This document shows positions 27,738-35,616 of a stretch of DNA of 64,000 bases, one piece after another (positions within the stretch are counted from its first letter, which is position 1; each line of letters opens with the position of its first letter). The notes below the pieces were generated by a model that had not been told where the DNA came from, ran no database searches, and saw nothing but the letters and a program-made list of their open reading frames with translations. This DNA is from Alkalibacillus almallahensis. GTDB taxonomy: Bacteria; Bacillota; Bacilli; Bacillales; Alkalibacillaceae. The translations under genes and the position numbers were made by a program. The stretch is from assembly GCF_011761495.1 (NCBI RefSeq), contig NZ_JAASRU010000007.1, forward strand, positions 62,001 to 126,000, read 5' to 3'.

Positions 27738-28877
27738 TTATTCTACACGTCGATTAATATGGCCTTTAATCGCTATATTCATTAAAATACCGAGTAATCC
27801 AAACGTAATGAGTAATGACGAACCGCCATAACTTATAAGAGGCAATGTAATACCTGTGATCGGCATCAACCCAGATACAGCTGCAAGATTAATCATCGCC
27901 TGTGTAATAATCTGGAATGTAATACCAAACGCTAATAACCTACCAAATTGGTCCGGAGCCCGTTTAGCTACCAATATACCACGGAACATCAAGAATATGT
28001 ACAAGCCAATGACAAGTAACACACCGACCATCCCTAATTCTTCAGCAATAACAGACATAATAAAGTCTGTATGAGCTTCTGGCAAGAAACCAGCCTTTTG
28101 CACACTGTTTGCAAGCCCTTCTCCTGTCAGTCCCCCGTTCGCTATTGCAATTAAGGAATGAATTAACTGATAACCCTCACCAGACGGATCTGCAAATGGA
28201 TCCAAGAAAGACGTAAATCGATCTGTTCTATATTCAGATGAAAAAATCAACCCAATCATACTGCCAAGCGCAATAATTCCTAGACCGAATAAATGAATAA
28301 GTCGTATCCCTGCAAATAATAATATCATTCCGCATGCCATTATAATCGATGCCGCTGTACCTAAGTCAGGTTGCATTAAGATAAATACAAACACTAGACC
28401 TAACACTATAAGGGGTGGCAAAACACCTTGTCCAAAGTGATTAAGTTTATTTTGTTTATTGGTATAAACTTTGGCAAAGTAAATGATCATCGTTACTTTT
28501 GCTAGTTCCGATGGTTGAAATAAAATCGGACCAAAGTTCAACCAACGTGTCGCAAAATTTCGTTCAACTCCTATTCCTGGAATTAATACGAGTAACAATA
28601 ATATGAGCGTCACGATGATCATTGGTTTAACTAAGCGACCAAGATTGCGATAAGAAAATAAGCTAGCTATAACAAAGACACCTATGCCGATGATCAACCA
28701 CATTAATTGGCGATCAAAATAATGTGATGAATCGTTAATATCAGGATTCATCCCTGCATAAATAAAACTAGCACTATAGACCATCACAATTCCGATTACA
28801 GCTAAGCTGATAACAGTCGCAAATAGCGGGTAATCAAAATGTTTTAAATGTTGTCTCAACTGCTTCAATACGAACAC
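27738..28877 (-). CDS. ftsW: FtsW/RodA/SpoVE family peptidoglycan polymerase
   Basis: 379 residues with ten hydrophobic segments, SEDS family glycosyltransferase that joins lipid II into glycan strands with a partner penicillin-binding protein. Conserved blocks include GVERNFATRWLNFGPILFQPSELAK, QPDLGTAAS, GLGEG-like GLTGEGLANS, LPEAHTDFIMSVIAEELG with the catalytic Asp region, and ITGITLPLISYGGSSLL. The last block favours FtsW/SpoVE over RodA. Which of these it is cannot be settled without comparison, and it stands alone rather than in a division cluster. Confidence 0.8.
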   Translation of the reverse strand: MFVLKQLRQHLKHFDYPLFATVISLAVIGIVMVYSASFIYAGMNPDINDSSHYFDRQLMWLIIGIGVFVIASLFSYRNLGRLVKPMIIVTLILLLLVLIPGIGVERNFATRWLNFGPILFQPSELAKVTMIIYFAKVYTNKQNKLNHFGQGVLPPLIVLGLVFVFILMQPDLGTAASIIMACGMILLFAGIRLIHLFGLGIIALGSMIGLIFSSEYRTDRFTSFLDPFADPSGEGYQLIHSLIAIANGGLTGEGLANSVQKAGFLPEAHTDFIMSVIAEELGMVGVLLVIGLYIFLMFRGILVAKRAPDQFGRLLAFGITFQIITQAMINLAAVSGLMPITGITLPLISYGGSSLLITFGLLGILMNIAIKGHINRRVE

Positions 28878-28953
28878 GCTCCTATATCTACCATCATAAC
28901 GGATAACTTACTTCTATGGATAGTAGATTTTAGGACTATTTTGAGATAAATTT

Positions 28954-28980
28954 AAAACCCGCTGATTTTCAGCGGGTTTT
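28954..28980. terminator. Bidirectional terminator
   Basis: AAAACCCGCTGA and TCAGCGGGTTTT with a 3-nt loop. It points leftward for the ABC-F gene, although repeat copy D now separates it from that gene by 340 bases, which suggests the repeat was inserted between gene and terminator. Confidence 0.9.
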
Positions 28981-29034
28981 ATAACCTGGGTTCTACTAAA
29001 GATTAGAATTGAGTTTCAAATGATTTAACACAAA

Positions 29035-29311
29035 GTTGTTGAATTGTGAGAAGCGATGGTGGCGACTCCTGGTCGACTAAAAGCGGTCACGTCCTGTGAC
29101 CAACGTCGACATTAGGCCGTCCAGGCCGTCACGGGAATAGCATGAGTCTCGAGACCCCCAGAGGGCCACAGGATGTGGGTCACTTCAGCGTTCGGACAGG
29201 ACGTCCGGTACTTAGCCGAAGTTCATTTAGTTGCCGAGGAGGCTCGAGCCATGCCCGCGGAAAGCGTCCACCGATAGCGGATCACAATATCAACAACGAA
29301 CTTCATCAAAG
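29035..29311 (+). repeat. Dispersed structured repeat, copy D, with two internal insertions
   Basis: Ends GTTGTTGAATTGTGAG and GCGGATCACAATATCAACAAC plus the GAACTTCATCAAAG flank. The core is interrupted twice: after GGCGACTCCTG by about 60 bp, and after CTCGAGACCCCCAG by about 70 bp. The insertions are chains of small hairpins, for example GGTCACGTCCTGTGACC, CCACAGGATGTGG and CGGACAGGACGTCCG, which share a CAGGA/TCCTG loop. The region is 300 bases without a gene; open frames in it are not credible. Confidence 0.85.
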
Positions 29312-29318
29312 GCTAAGT

Positions 29319-30929
29319 CTAAGATAAAGTTGGTGTTTCGATTTTCTTCACGTCATCTAGATATTCTTCATAACTCATTTCACGGTCAATGACACCTTCA
29401 TCTGTAATTTCAATAATGCGGTTGGCGATTGTTTGAATAAACTGGTGGTCATGTGATGTGAACATAATTGAGCCTTTAAAATTAATTAGGCCTTCGTTTA
29501 ATGATTGAATCGATTCTAAATCTAAGTGGTTCGTCGGATTATCTAATAATAATACGTTCGCTTCACTTAACATCATCCGCGAAAGCATAGCACGAACTTT
29601 TTCACCACCCGAAAGCACATTCGCTTTCTTAAATACTTCATCACCAGAGAATAACATTCGACCTAAGAAGCTACGTAAGAATTTTTCGCTTTCGTCTTGA
29701 GGTGAGTAATCACGTAACCACTCGATTAACGTTTTATTATTCCCTTCGAAAAACGCAGAATTGTCTTTCGGGAAGTACGATTGAGAAGTGGTCACACCCC
29801 ACTTGAATGAACCCTCATCTGGCTCTAATTCACCCATTAAAATTTGAATTAATGTTGTTTTAGCTAAATCGTCACCGAGTAAAACAACTTTGTCATCTTT
29901 ATTCATACGGAATGTAACGTTATTTAATACCTTTTCACCATTAACCGTTTTAGACAAGTTATTCACTTCTAAAAGATCATTACCAATTTCGCGATCTGGT
30001 TTAAACGCAATGTAAGGGTAGCGCCTGGATGATGGTTTAATATCATCAAGCGTGATTTGATCGAGCAACTTCTTACGAGATGTTGCCTGACGTGACTTAG
30101 ACGCGTTGGCACTAAATCGAGCAATAAACTCTTTCAGCTCTTTAACTTTTTCTTCTTTTTTCTTATTCTCTTCTTGCGCCATTTTTTGTGCTAATTGGCT
30201 TGATTCATACCAGAAATCATAGTTACCGACGTATAATGTGATTTTCTCAAAATCTAAATCCGCAATATGCGTACAAACATTATTTAAGAAGTTACGGTCG
30301 TGGGAAACGACAATAACGGTATTCTCAAAGTTAATTAAAAACTCTTCTAACCAACGAATCGCTTGAATATCAAGTCCGTTTGTTGGCTCATCAAGTAAAA
30401 GAACATCTGGATTACCGAATAATGCTTGCGCTAATAAGACTTTTACTTTTTCACTTTCTGGTAAGTCTTTCATCTGTTTATGGTAATATTCTTCTTTAAC
30501 ACCTAAACCAGATAATAAGGATGCGGCGTCACCTTCAGCTTCCCAACCATTCAATTCTGCAAATTCACCTTCAAGTTCTGCTGCACGCATACCGTCTTCT
30601 TCAGTGAATTCACCTTTTGCATAAATGGCGTTTTTTTCTTGCATGACATTATATAATTGTTCATGTCCCATCATGACAACTTGTAATACATTCTCTTCTT
30701 CGTAAGCAAAGTGATCCTGTTTAAGCATGGCAATACGTTCATCTTTGCCAATCGAAACTTGACCTTCTTGTTGTTCAATTTCTCCGGACAATATTTTAAG
30801 AAATGTTGATTTACCAGCGCCATTCGCACCGATTAATCCGTAACAATTTCCTTTAGTAAATTTTATAGAAACATCTTCAAACAGTTTACGATCAGAAAAT
30901 CGTAACCCGACATTTGTAACTTGTAACAT
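29319..30929 (-). CDS. ykpA: ABC-F family ATPase (YkpA/YbiT type)
   Basis: 536 residues, two ABC domains joined by a linker and no membrane part. This ABC-F class acts on ribosomes, not in transport. First domain: Walker A GANGAGKST, Walker B VLLLDEPTNGLD, with a degenerate signature PESEKVKVLLAQ. Second domain: GDDLAKTT as a modified Walker A, signature LSGGEKVRAML, Walker B VLLLDNPTNHLD. In the second site the catalytic Glu is Asn and the P-loop lacks the usual GxxxxGK. So the second ATP site looks impaired. It is a single gene. Confidence 0.88.
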   Translation of the reverse strand: MLQVTNVGLRFSDRKLFEDVSIKFTKGNCYGLIGANGAGKSTFLKILSGEIEQQEGQVSIGKDERIAMLKQDHFAYEEENVLQVVMMGHEQLYNVMQEKNAIYAKGEFTEEDGMRAAELEGEFAELNGWEAEGDAASLLSGLGVKEEYYHKQMKDLPESEKVKVLLAQALFGNPDVLLLDEPTNGLDIQAIRWLEEFLINFENTVIVVSHDRNFLNNVCTHIADLDFEKITLYVGNYDFWYESSQLAQKMAQEENKKKEEKVKELKEFIARFSANASKSRQATSRKKLLDQITLDDIKPSSRRYPYIAFKPDREIGNDLLEVNNLSKTVNGEKVLNNVTFRMNKDDKVVLLGDDLAKTTLIQILMGELEPDEGSFKWGVTTSQSYFPKDNSAFFEGNNKTLIEWLRDYSPQDESEKFLRSFLGRMLFSGDEVFKKANVLSGGEKVRAMLSRMMLSEANVLLLDNPTNHLDLESIQSLNEGLINFKGSIMFTSHDHQFIQTIANRIIEITDEGVIDREMSYEEYLDDVKKIETPTLS

Positions 30930-31018
30930 GACTTTTCCTCCACTTCATAGTTTACCACATTTAGTATAACACGGATGAAATTCATTGCCGAATAATTTCT
31001 TTAATATAGACAAATAAA

Positions 31019-31044
31019 ACCCTCCAGCAATTATACTGAAGGGT
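31019..31044 (-). terminator. Terminator after the alpha/beta hydrolase gene
   Basis: ACCCTTCAG and CTGGAGGGT pair with an 8-nt loop, followed by TTTTATTTG on the minus strand. Confidence 0.85.
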
Positions 31045-31049
31045 AGATG

Positions 31050-31874
31050 TTAAGCAATCGTTATATTTTCGTTGTATTTTTCATCTGTATTCTTTGCTCC
31101 ATCATCCGTATGCTTTTCGATAAATGAAATTGTATAATCATTGAATTGATTTGCTTGGTCAATATTACAAACATGACCGGAGTCATCAATGATTTGTAAT
31201 GACGCATTAGGATCACGGTCAGCAGCAAATTGTGCTCCTTTCAAGAATACATGATCTTCATCACCCATCAAATACAATTTAGGTATCTGTTTCGGCATGG
31301 ATAAAAATCGCTTATATAAACTTTTTGAAACCGTCAGTAGTTCTGTCCACCGAACAAATTCCCGTTGCCCCAGTTTTGAGGCTTCATTCACAAATGTCGT
31401 ACGTGAATCTTTGTGGTTCTTTTTTGGCATTAAAATACGTGCAAAAAACTTATATAACAACATATAAGGCACAAATGAACGTACTTTATATGCAATTTTG
31501 AATAGCATATCCGTCCAAAACTTCCATTTTACAACCGCGCCACCCATCGTCATCGATGCGACACGATCTGGCATTTTATGGCCAATTTCTGTCATGACCA
31601 TCGACCCTAATGAAATCCCGATGAAATGGGCTTTGCGTAAACTCAGATGATCTAATACTTCTAAAACTTTATCTGCTATATTGCGTGTCGTATATTTGGC
31701 ATCTAATGGTTTGCTTTTTCCATGTCCAGGAAAGTTTATAAATAAACAATTAAAGTTTTTCTTAAATTGCTTAGCTTGTTTATAAAAAATCGTGTGATTT
31801 CCACCAACACCATGTAAAAATACAACCCATTCCTGGCTCGAATCGTGCTGATATATTTTATAATCTAATAACAT
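31050..31874 (-). CDS. Alpha/beta hydrolase
   Basis: 274 residues. The fold is clear: HGVGGNHTIF oxyanion loop, FPGHGKSKP, the nucleophile elbow GISLGS (Ser), GDEDHVF with the acid, and DSGHVCNID with the catalytic His. Substrate cannot be inferred. A basic region between residues 130 and 180 (RILMPKKNHKDSR) forms the cap. The start MLLDYKI has GGGGAGG upstream; a longer frame does not. It stands alone. Confidence 0.85.
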   Translation of the reverse strand: MLLDYKIYQHDSSQEWVVFLHGVGGNHTIFYKQAKQFKKNFNCLFINFPGHGKSKPLDAKYTTRNIADKVLEVLDHLSLRKAHFIGISLGSMVMTEIGHKMPDRVASMTMGGAVVKWKFWTDMLFKIAYKVRSFVPYMLLYKFFARILMPKKNHKDSRTTFVNEASKLGQREFVRWTELLTVSKSLYKRFLSMPKQIPKLYLMGDEDHVFLKGAQFAADRDPNASLQIIDDSGHVCNIDQANQFNDYTISFIEKHTDDGAKNTDEKYNENITIA

Positions 31875-32187
31875 GAAGTGCCTCCCCAACAACCTAAACA
31901 TACATTATTCTTATTATAATTTATCACATATTCACTCAACTGTCATGCAAAGCCGTATTGGCAATTATGTGACAACCTTCTATATCTTTCCTAGTTTAGC
32001 GGTTATCTATTTTAATTTTTTGAAAAAATTCACCTTTTATGATTATGAAGTAGTATTTACGGGTAGAGATGAAATGAATCGGATTTTGTCACAAAATCGT
32101 AATTTTTTTAAGGAGGGATTAAGTCTCTTACTTATTAATGATGATCTCAAAGCAACACATTAACAAATTTATGAGAGGAGAATGAAC
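31875..32187. other. Intergenic stretch between divergent genes, no gene seen
   Basis: AT-rich spacer of about 310 bases. A 96-codon open frame crosses it, but its start overlaps the hydrolase ribosome site and its peptide has no recognisable domain. It probably holds the promoters of both neighbours; I could not fix -35/-10 boxes with confidence. Confidence 0.4.
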
Positions 32188-33417
32188 ATGTCAGACTTAA
32201 ATCAATCTATGCAGAGTATGATGAATGACTTGATCCAAGCTTTACCTAATGTCATCGGAGCACTTTTATTATTACTTCTTGCTTGGATCGTCGCTAGCAT
32301 TTCCAAAGCTATTATTCAGAAATTACTCGTAAAAGCGAAAGTTGGTTCAGCATTAGAGAAAACACCAATCGCTGAATCCAAAGAATCAGCAGATCACACT
32401 TTACGTTCAGTTGGTAAGATTGTTTACTATTTAGTATTCATTCTGTTTATACCAGCCATTCTTAATGCCTTAAATATGGATGGTGTATCAGAGCCAATCA
32501 CGAATATGATGGACAAGATTCTTGGGTTTATCCCGAACTTATTAGCAGCAGGAATCATATTAATTGTTGGTTATTTTGTCGCTAAATTAGTTAAAGAGAT
32601 CGTTCTCAAGTTTTTACAAAGTCTAAAAGTTGATGATTGGTTTAACAAAGTGAATCCGAACAAAGACGACCAATCTTTAGAAGAAAATCAAGACAGCTTA
32701 GCAAATGTTTTAGCGAATATTTTATTCATCGTTATTCTAATTCCTATTATTACTGTGGCACTTGAAGCACTAGAAATCTCTTCTGTGTCAGACCCTATTG
32801 TGATGGTGTTAGATCAAGTACTAGCATTAGTACCAAATATCTTAGTTGCGATTATCTTATTGATTGCAGGTTATTACATTGCATCACTCGTTAGTTCATT
32901 ACTAACCAATCTGTTAAATGGTACAGGGATTAACAATATCTACAGTTCATTTGGCATTGATGAAGCTAATAAACCTAATGTAGATCTTGCTAAAATTATT
33001 GGTACGACCGTTAAAGTACTAATTATTCTATTCTTCACAGTCGAGGCGTTTAATGTCCTCCAATTAGAAGTGTTAAATAAAATTGGTTCGGCGATCATTA
33101 CGTACCTACCGTTCCTAATTAGCGCTCTAGCTATTCTGGGAATAGGCTTATTCGTAGCCAACCTACTAGCTAATCTTATGATGAAATATTCAAATAGCAA
33201 GCTATCTGCAACACTCGTTAAATATACGGTGATTGTGTTTGCAGTCTTCATGACACTGGATCAATTACAATTTGCTCCTAGCATTGTGAACCTAGCCTTC
33301 ATGCTTATTCTTGGTTCACTAGCTGTTGCGTTCGCCATTTCATTTGGTATTGGCGGCCGTGATTTTGCCAAGAAACAACTTGAGAAGTTAGATGAGAAAA
33401 TGAATAATAAAGAGTAA
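32188..33417 (+). CDS. Mechanosensitive-channel-like membrane protein with repeated TM-helix motifs
   Basis: 409 residues with a repeated pattern of membrane helix pairs: ALPNVIGALLLLLLAWIVA, IPNLLAAGIILIVGYFVAKLVKE, VPNILVAIILLIAGYYIASLV and LPFLISALAILGIGLFVANLL. This is the conserved TM helix repeat (PF05552, CmpX-like) found in MscS-related proteins. It lacks the MscS beta domain at the C-terminus. It probably responds to membrane tension or osmotic change, an inference that suits a salt-adapted bacterium. The second ATG is used because GAGAGGAG is 7 bases upstream. Confidence 0.8.
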   Translation: MSDLNQSMQSMMNDLIQALPNVIGALLLLLLAWIVASISKAIIQKLLVKAKVGSALEKTPIAESKESADHTLRSVGKIVYYLVFILFIPAILNALNMDGVSEPITNMMDKILGFIPNLLAAGIILIVGYFVAKLVKEIVLKFLQSLKVDDWFNKVNPNKDDQSLEENQDSLANVLANILFIVILIPIITVALEALEISSVSDPIVMVLDQVLALVPNILVAIILLIAGYYIASLVSSLLTNLLNGTGINNIYSSFGIDEANKPNVDLAKIIGTTVKVLIILFFTVEAFNVLQLEVLNKIGSAIITYLPFLISALAILGIGLFVANLLANLMMKYSNSKLSATLVKYTVIVFAVFMTLDQLQFAPSIVNLAFMLILGSLAVAFAISFGIGGRDFAKKQLEKLDEKMNNKE

Positions 33418-33430
33418 TACGTTAAATGAT

Positions 33431-33463
33431 AACCAGGACTAGGTAGACCTAGTCCTGGTTTTA
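33431..33463 (+). terminator. Terminator after the channel-like gene
   Basis: AACCAGGACTAGG and CCTAGTCCTGGTT, a 13-bp stem followed by TTTATTTT. Confidence 0.92.
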
Positions 33464-33514
33464 TTTTGTGATTTCAAGTTATTTCATAAATCGGTGAACT
33501 AATCAAATAAATAA

Positions 33515-33558
33515 GCGGGGAAATGAAATAAGTTTAAAGACTTATTTCATTTCTCCGC
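33515..33558. repeat. 18-bp inverted repeat between two transcripts
   Basis: GCGGGGAAATGAAATAAG and CTTATTTCATTTCTCCGC pair over 18 bp with one G-U and an 8-nt loop. No T-run follows on either strand, so it is not a standard terminator. It lies just downstream of the tmRNA terminator. Confidence 0.6.
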
Positions 33559-33564
33559 AAAATA

Positions 33565-33599
33565 TAAAAAAATCGTTTGATGAAAAGTCATCAAACGAT
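33565..33599 (-). terminator. Terminator of the tmRNA gene
   Basis: ATCGTTTGATGA and TCATCAAACGAT with a 4-nt loop, followed by a run of seven T on the minus strand, about 20 bases beyond the 3' end of the mature RNA. Confidence 0.92.
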
Positions 33600-33616
33600 C
33601 CTTAACCATATGCATA

Positions 33617-33973
33617 TGGAGATGGCGGGACTCGAACCCGCGTCCAGAGATATCGCCACTCAGGCTTCTACGAGTGTATTCGATTTATTGTCATTCGCCG
33701 ATTCTTCAGCCAACCGACAGGCTTCCGAATGGCTAGTCTGATTAATCTCTTCTAAAGACCTCAGACGGTGGCCTTTAGCGTAGCCCGCTTCATTTTGAGA
33801 CCCTTCAATCTACCACACGGGCGATGGCAGGAAGGATCCTGCAGCCTGCTTTACGCAGCTACAGCGAAATCGTTTTGTTTGCCAGTTATTATTAACTGAA
33901 TGACGTTTAACGAGTCGTCACCTCGACTCGCTACCTGAGCTCGATCTATCCCTGTCGAATCCAAAACATCCCC
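33617..33973 (-). ncRNA. ssrA: tmRNA (transfer-messenger RNA)
   Basis: About 357 nt. The 5' end GGGGATG pairs with CATCTCC at the 3' end to make the acceptor stem. TGGATTCGACAGGGAT and GGTTCGAGTCCCGCC (T arm) are standard. The tag reading frame starts at GGC (33881-33883) and encodes GKQNDFAVAA followed by TAA. The 3' end continues CATCTCCATATG, so CCA is not encoded and must be added. It rescues stalled ribosomes with SmpB, whose gene is just upstream. Confidence 0.98.
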
Positions 33974-34058
33974 GATTAAAGATGTTTGGCTATTAACCGA
34001 ACGTTACAAACTTATTATAACATGAGGGTAGCCATTTGAAAAACGGTAAGCTTTTCCA

Positions 34059-34517
34059 CTAATAGTCTTTCAACGCACGCTCGACATCACGTTTCATATC
34101 CTTTTGTTTCAAGTCTTCACGTTTATCATATTTCTTCTTACCACGGCCGACACCAATCAATAATTTAGCGACACCATTTTTGATATACATTTTCAGCGGC
34201 ACGATCGAATAACCCTTTTGTTGGGTTTCGCCTGACAATTTATTGATTTCTTTACGGTGCAATAACAATTTACGAGCACGTGTTGGCTCATGATTAAATT
34301 GATTCCCCTGTTCATACTCCGATATATGCAAATTATGAACGTATAATTCACCTCGCGACACTCGAGCAAATGAATCTTTTAAATTCACTCTCCCCGCACG
34401 AATCGCTTTAATTTCCGTTCCTCTTAGCACAATTCCTGCTTCAAACGTTTCTTCAATATGAAAATCATGTCTTGCTTTACGATTTGTAGCAATGGCATTT
34501 GAATCTTTTTGCGGCAT
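34059..34517 (-). CDS. smpB: SsrA-binding protein SmpB
   Basis: 152 residues. It binds tmRNA and brings it to stalled ribosomes. Conserved blocks: [51 protein letters not shown] and the basic C-terminal tail [17 protein letters not shown]. The start MPQKDSN has GAGGAGGG upstream. It is directly upstream of ssrA on the same strand. Confidence 0.97.
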   Translation of the reverse strand: MPQKDSNAIATNRKARHDFHIEETFEAGIVLRGTEIKAIRAGRVNLKDSFARVSRGELYVHNLHISEYEQGNQFNHEPTRARKLLLHRKEINKLSGETQQKGYSIVPLKMYIKNGVAKLLIGVGRGKKKYDKREDLKQKDMKRDVERALKDY

Positions 34518-34720
34518 ATTTACCCTCCTCACTGCAAAAGCTATTTTACCAAAAAGAAGCGTCCATTTAAACTGTCTTCTCCTTAGATTGACGGTTTCTT
34601 ATAATTCGTCATGATCATTCAAAAATTTTTTCGTTATTTTTAATGCATTGTAATAGACAATTGTTTTTATGTTGTGGCATTCTAACTAATTAGGGAAACG
34701 AAAGATATGGAGGTTTTGTT

Positions 34721-35590
34721 ATGATCGACACAATGCAAATACGACAATTAACTATAGATGATGAATCCCTTGTTGCCAACATGCAAACAGGTATTGAAGA
34801 TGACTATGTGGTTCGGGTATTCGAGCGTTTAGTAACTCACGATAACCAACGACTATATGGCCTTTTTTCTGAAGGAGAACTCGCTTCGATCGCTGGTTAC
34901 ACAGTCTATCAAGGTCAGTATGGCATGTTAGGGCGTTTAAGAAGTGATCAACGCTTTTTAGGCAATGGTCATGCAACGAGCATTATTCAATATGTAATTA
35001 ACGAGTTAGAGCAATTAGACCCTATCAAATGGATTGGGGCTAACACACAATTAAATAATTTCGCTGCTAAACGTGTCTTAGAGAAATTAAAATTACCTCA
35101 ACTTGAGATGTTATATCCTGCTGTTTTGACACAACCTGAACAAATGCCGGAAGCTACTGGCGATACTTGGAAGGAACTCACGACACTAGAAGAAAAACGT
35201 CGTTGGATTGATCCGATCAAACAAGATGACTCGGTAATCTTTCCGTTAGAATCTTATTATCCATTTCCAGCTAGTCCAGCTTTATTAACAGATGATTTAC
35301 TTGAAAGTTGGACGTTTTTCGAAAATGATGCACAAGATCGTTTCATTATTGTTAAACATGATCAAAAGAAAAATCAATATGCACATGTCGTCTATTTATG
35401 GGATGACTTATTTGAACAACCTGGATTGATGAAAACATTATATGAAACGTTAAGTAAGTTTAAGCAACAATATGGAGATGATCTTAACCTCCGTTTTGAT
35501 ATTCCAGAATCAACTCGACAGTTAATCCCAAATGACGAAGCATTTACTTTCCAAGATCCTTGGATTCTACACGGTTATTGGAAAAAATAA
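34721..35590 (+). CDS. GNAT-like N-acetyltransferase
   Basis: 289 residues. The first 130 residues have the GNAT pattern, with GRLRSDQRFLGNGHATSIIQYVINEL as the acetyl-CoA-binding loop; the second half is a longer domain with no clear match. Substrate unknown. The gene stands on the plus strand between smpB and rnr, which are adjacent and cooriented in B. subtilis, so it seems to be an insertion in this lineage. It has its own GGAGG site and ends in a shared terminator. Confidence 0.75.
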   Translation: MIDTMQIRQLTIDDESLVANMQTGIEDDYVVRVFERLVTHDNQRLYGLFSEGELASIAGYTVYQGQYGMLGRLRSDQRFLGNGHATSIIQYVINELEQLDPIKWIGANTQLNNFAAKRVLEKLKLPQLEMLYPAVLTQPEQMPEATGDTWKELTTLEEKRRWIDPIKQDDSVIFPLESYYPFPASPALLTDDLLESWTFFENDAQDRFIIVKHDQKKNQYAHVVYLWDDLFEQPGLMKTLYETLSKFKQQYGDDLNLRFDIPESTRQLIPNDEAFTFQDPWILHGYWKK

Positions 35591-35616
35591 GAGGCTGCGA
35601 TTCGCAGCCTCTTATT
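35587..35616. terminator. Bidirectional terminator between the GNAT gene and rnr
   Basis: AATAAGAGGCTGCG and CGCAGCCTCTTATT, a strong stem with a tiny loop directly between convergent stop codons. Confidence 0.92.

Noticed and set aside
29142-29327. 61-residue protein
   Set aside because: It lies within repeat copy D and overlaps the ABC-F stop; GC-rich repeats give chance open frames.
31873-32163. 96-residue hydrophobic protein
   Set aside because: The start overlaps the opposite gene's ribosome site, no Shine-Dalgarno sequence is near and no domain is visible.
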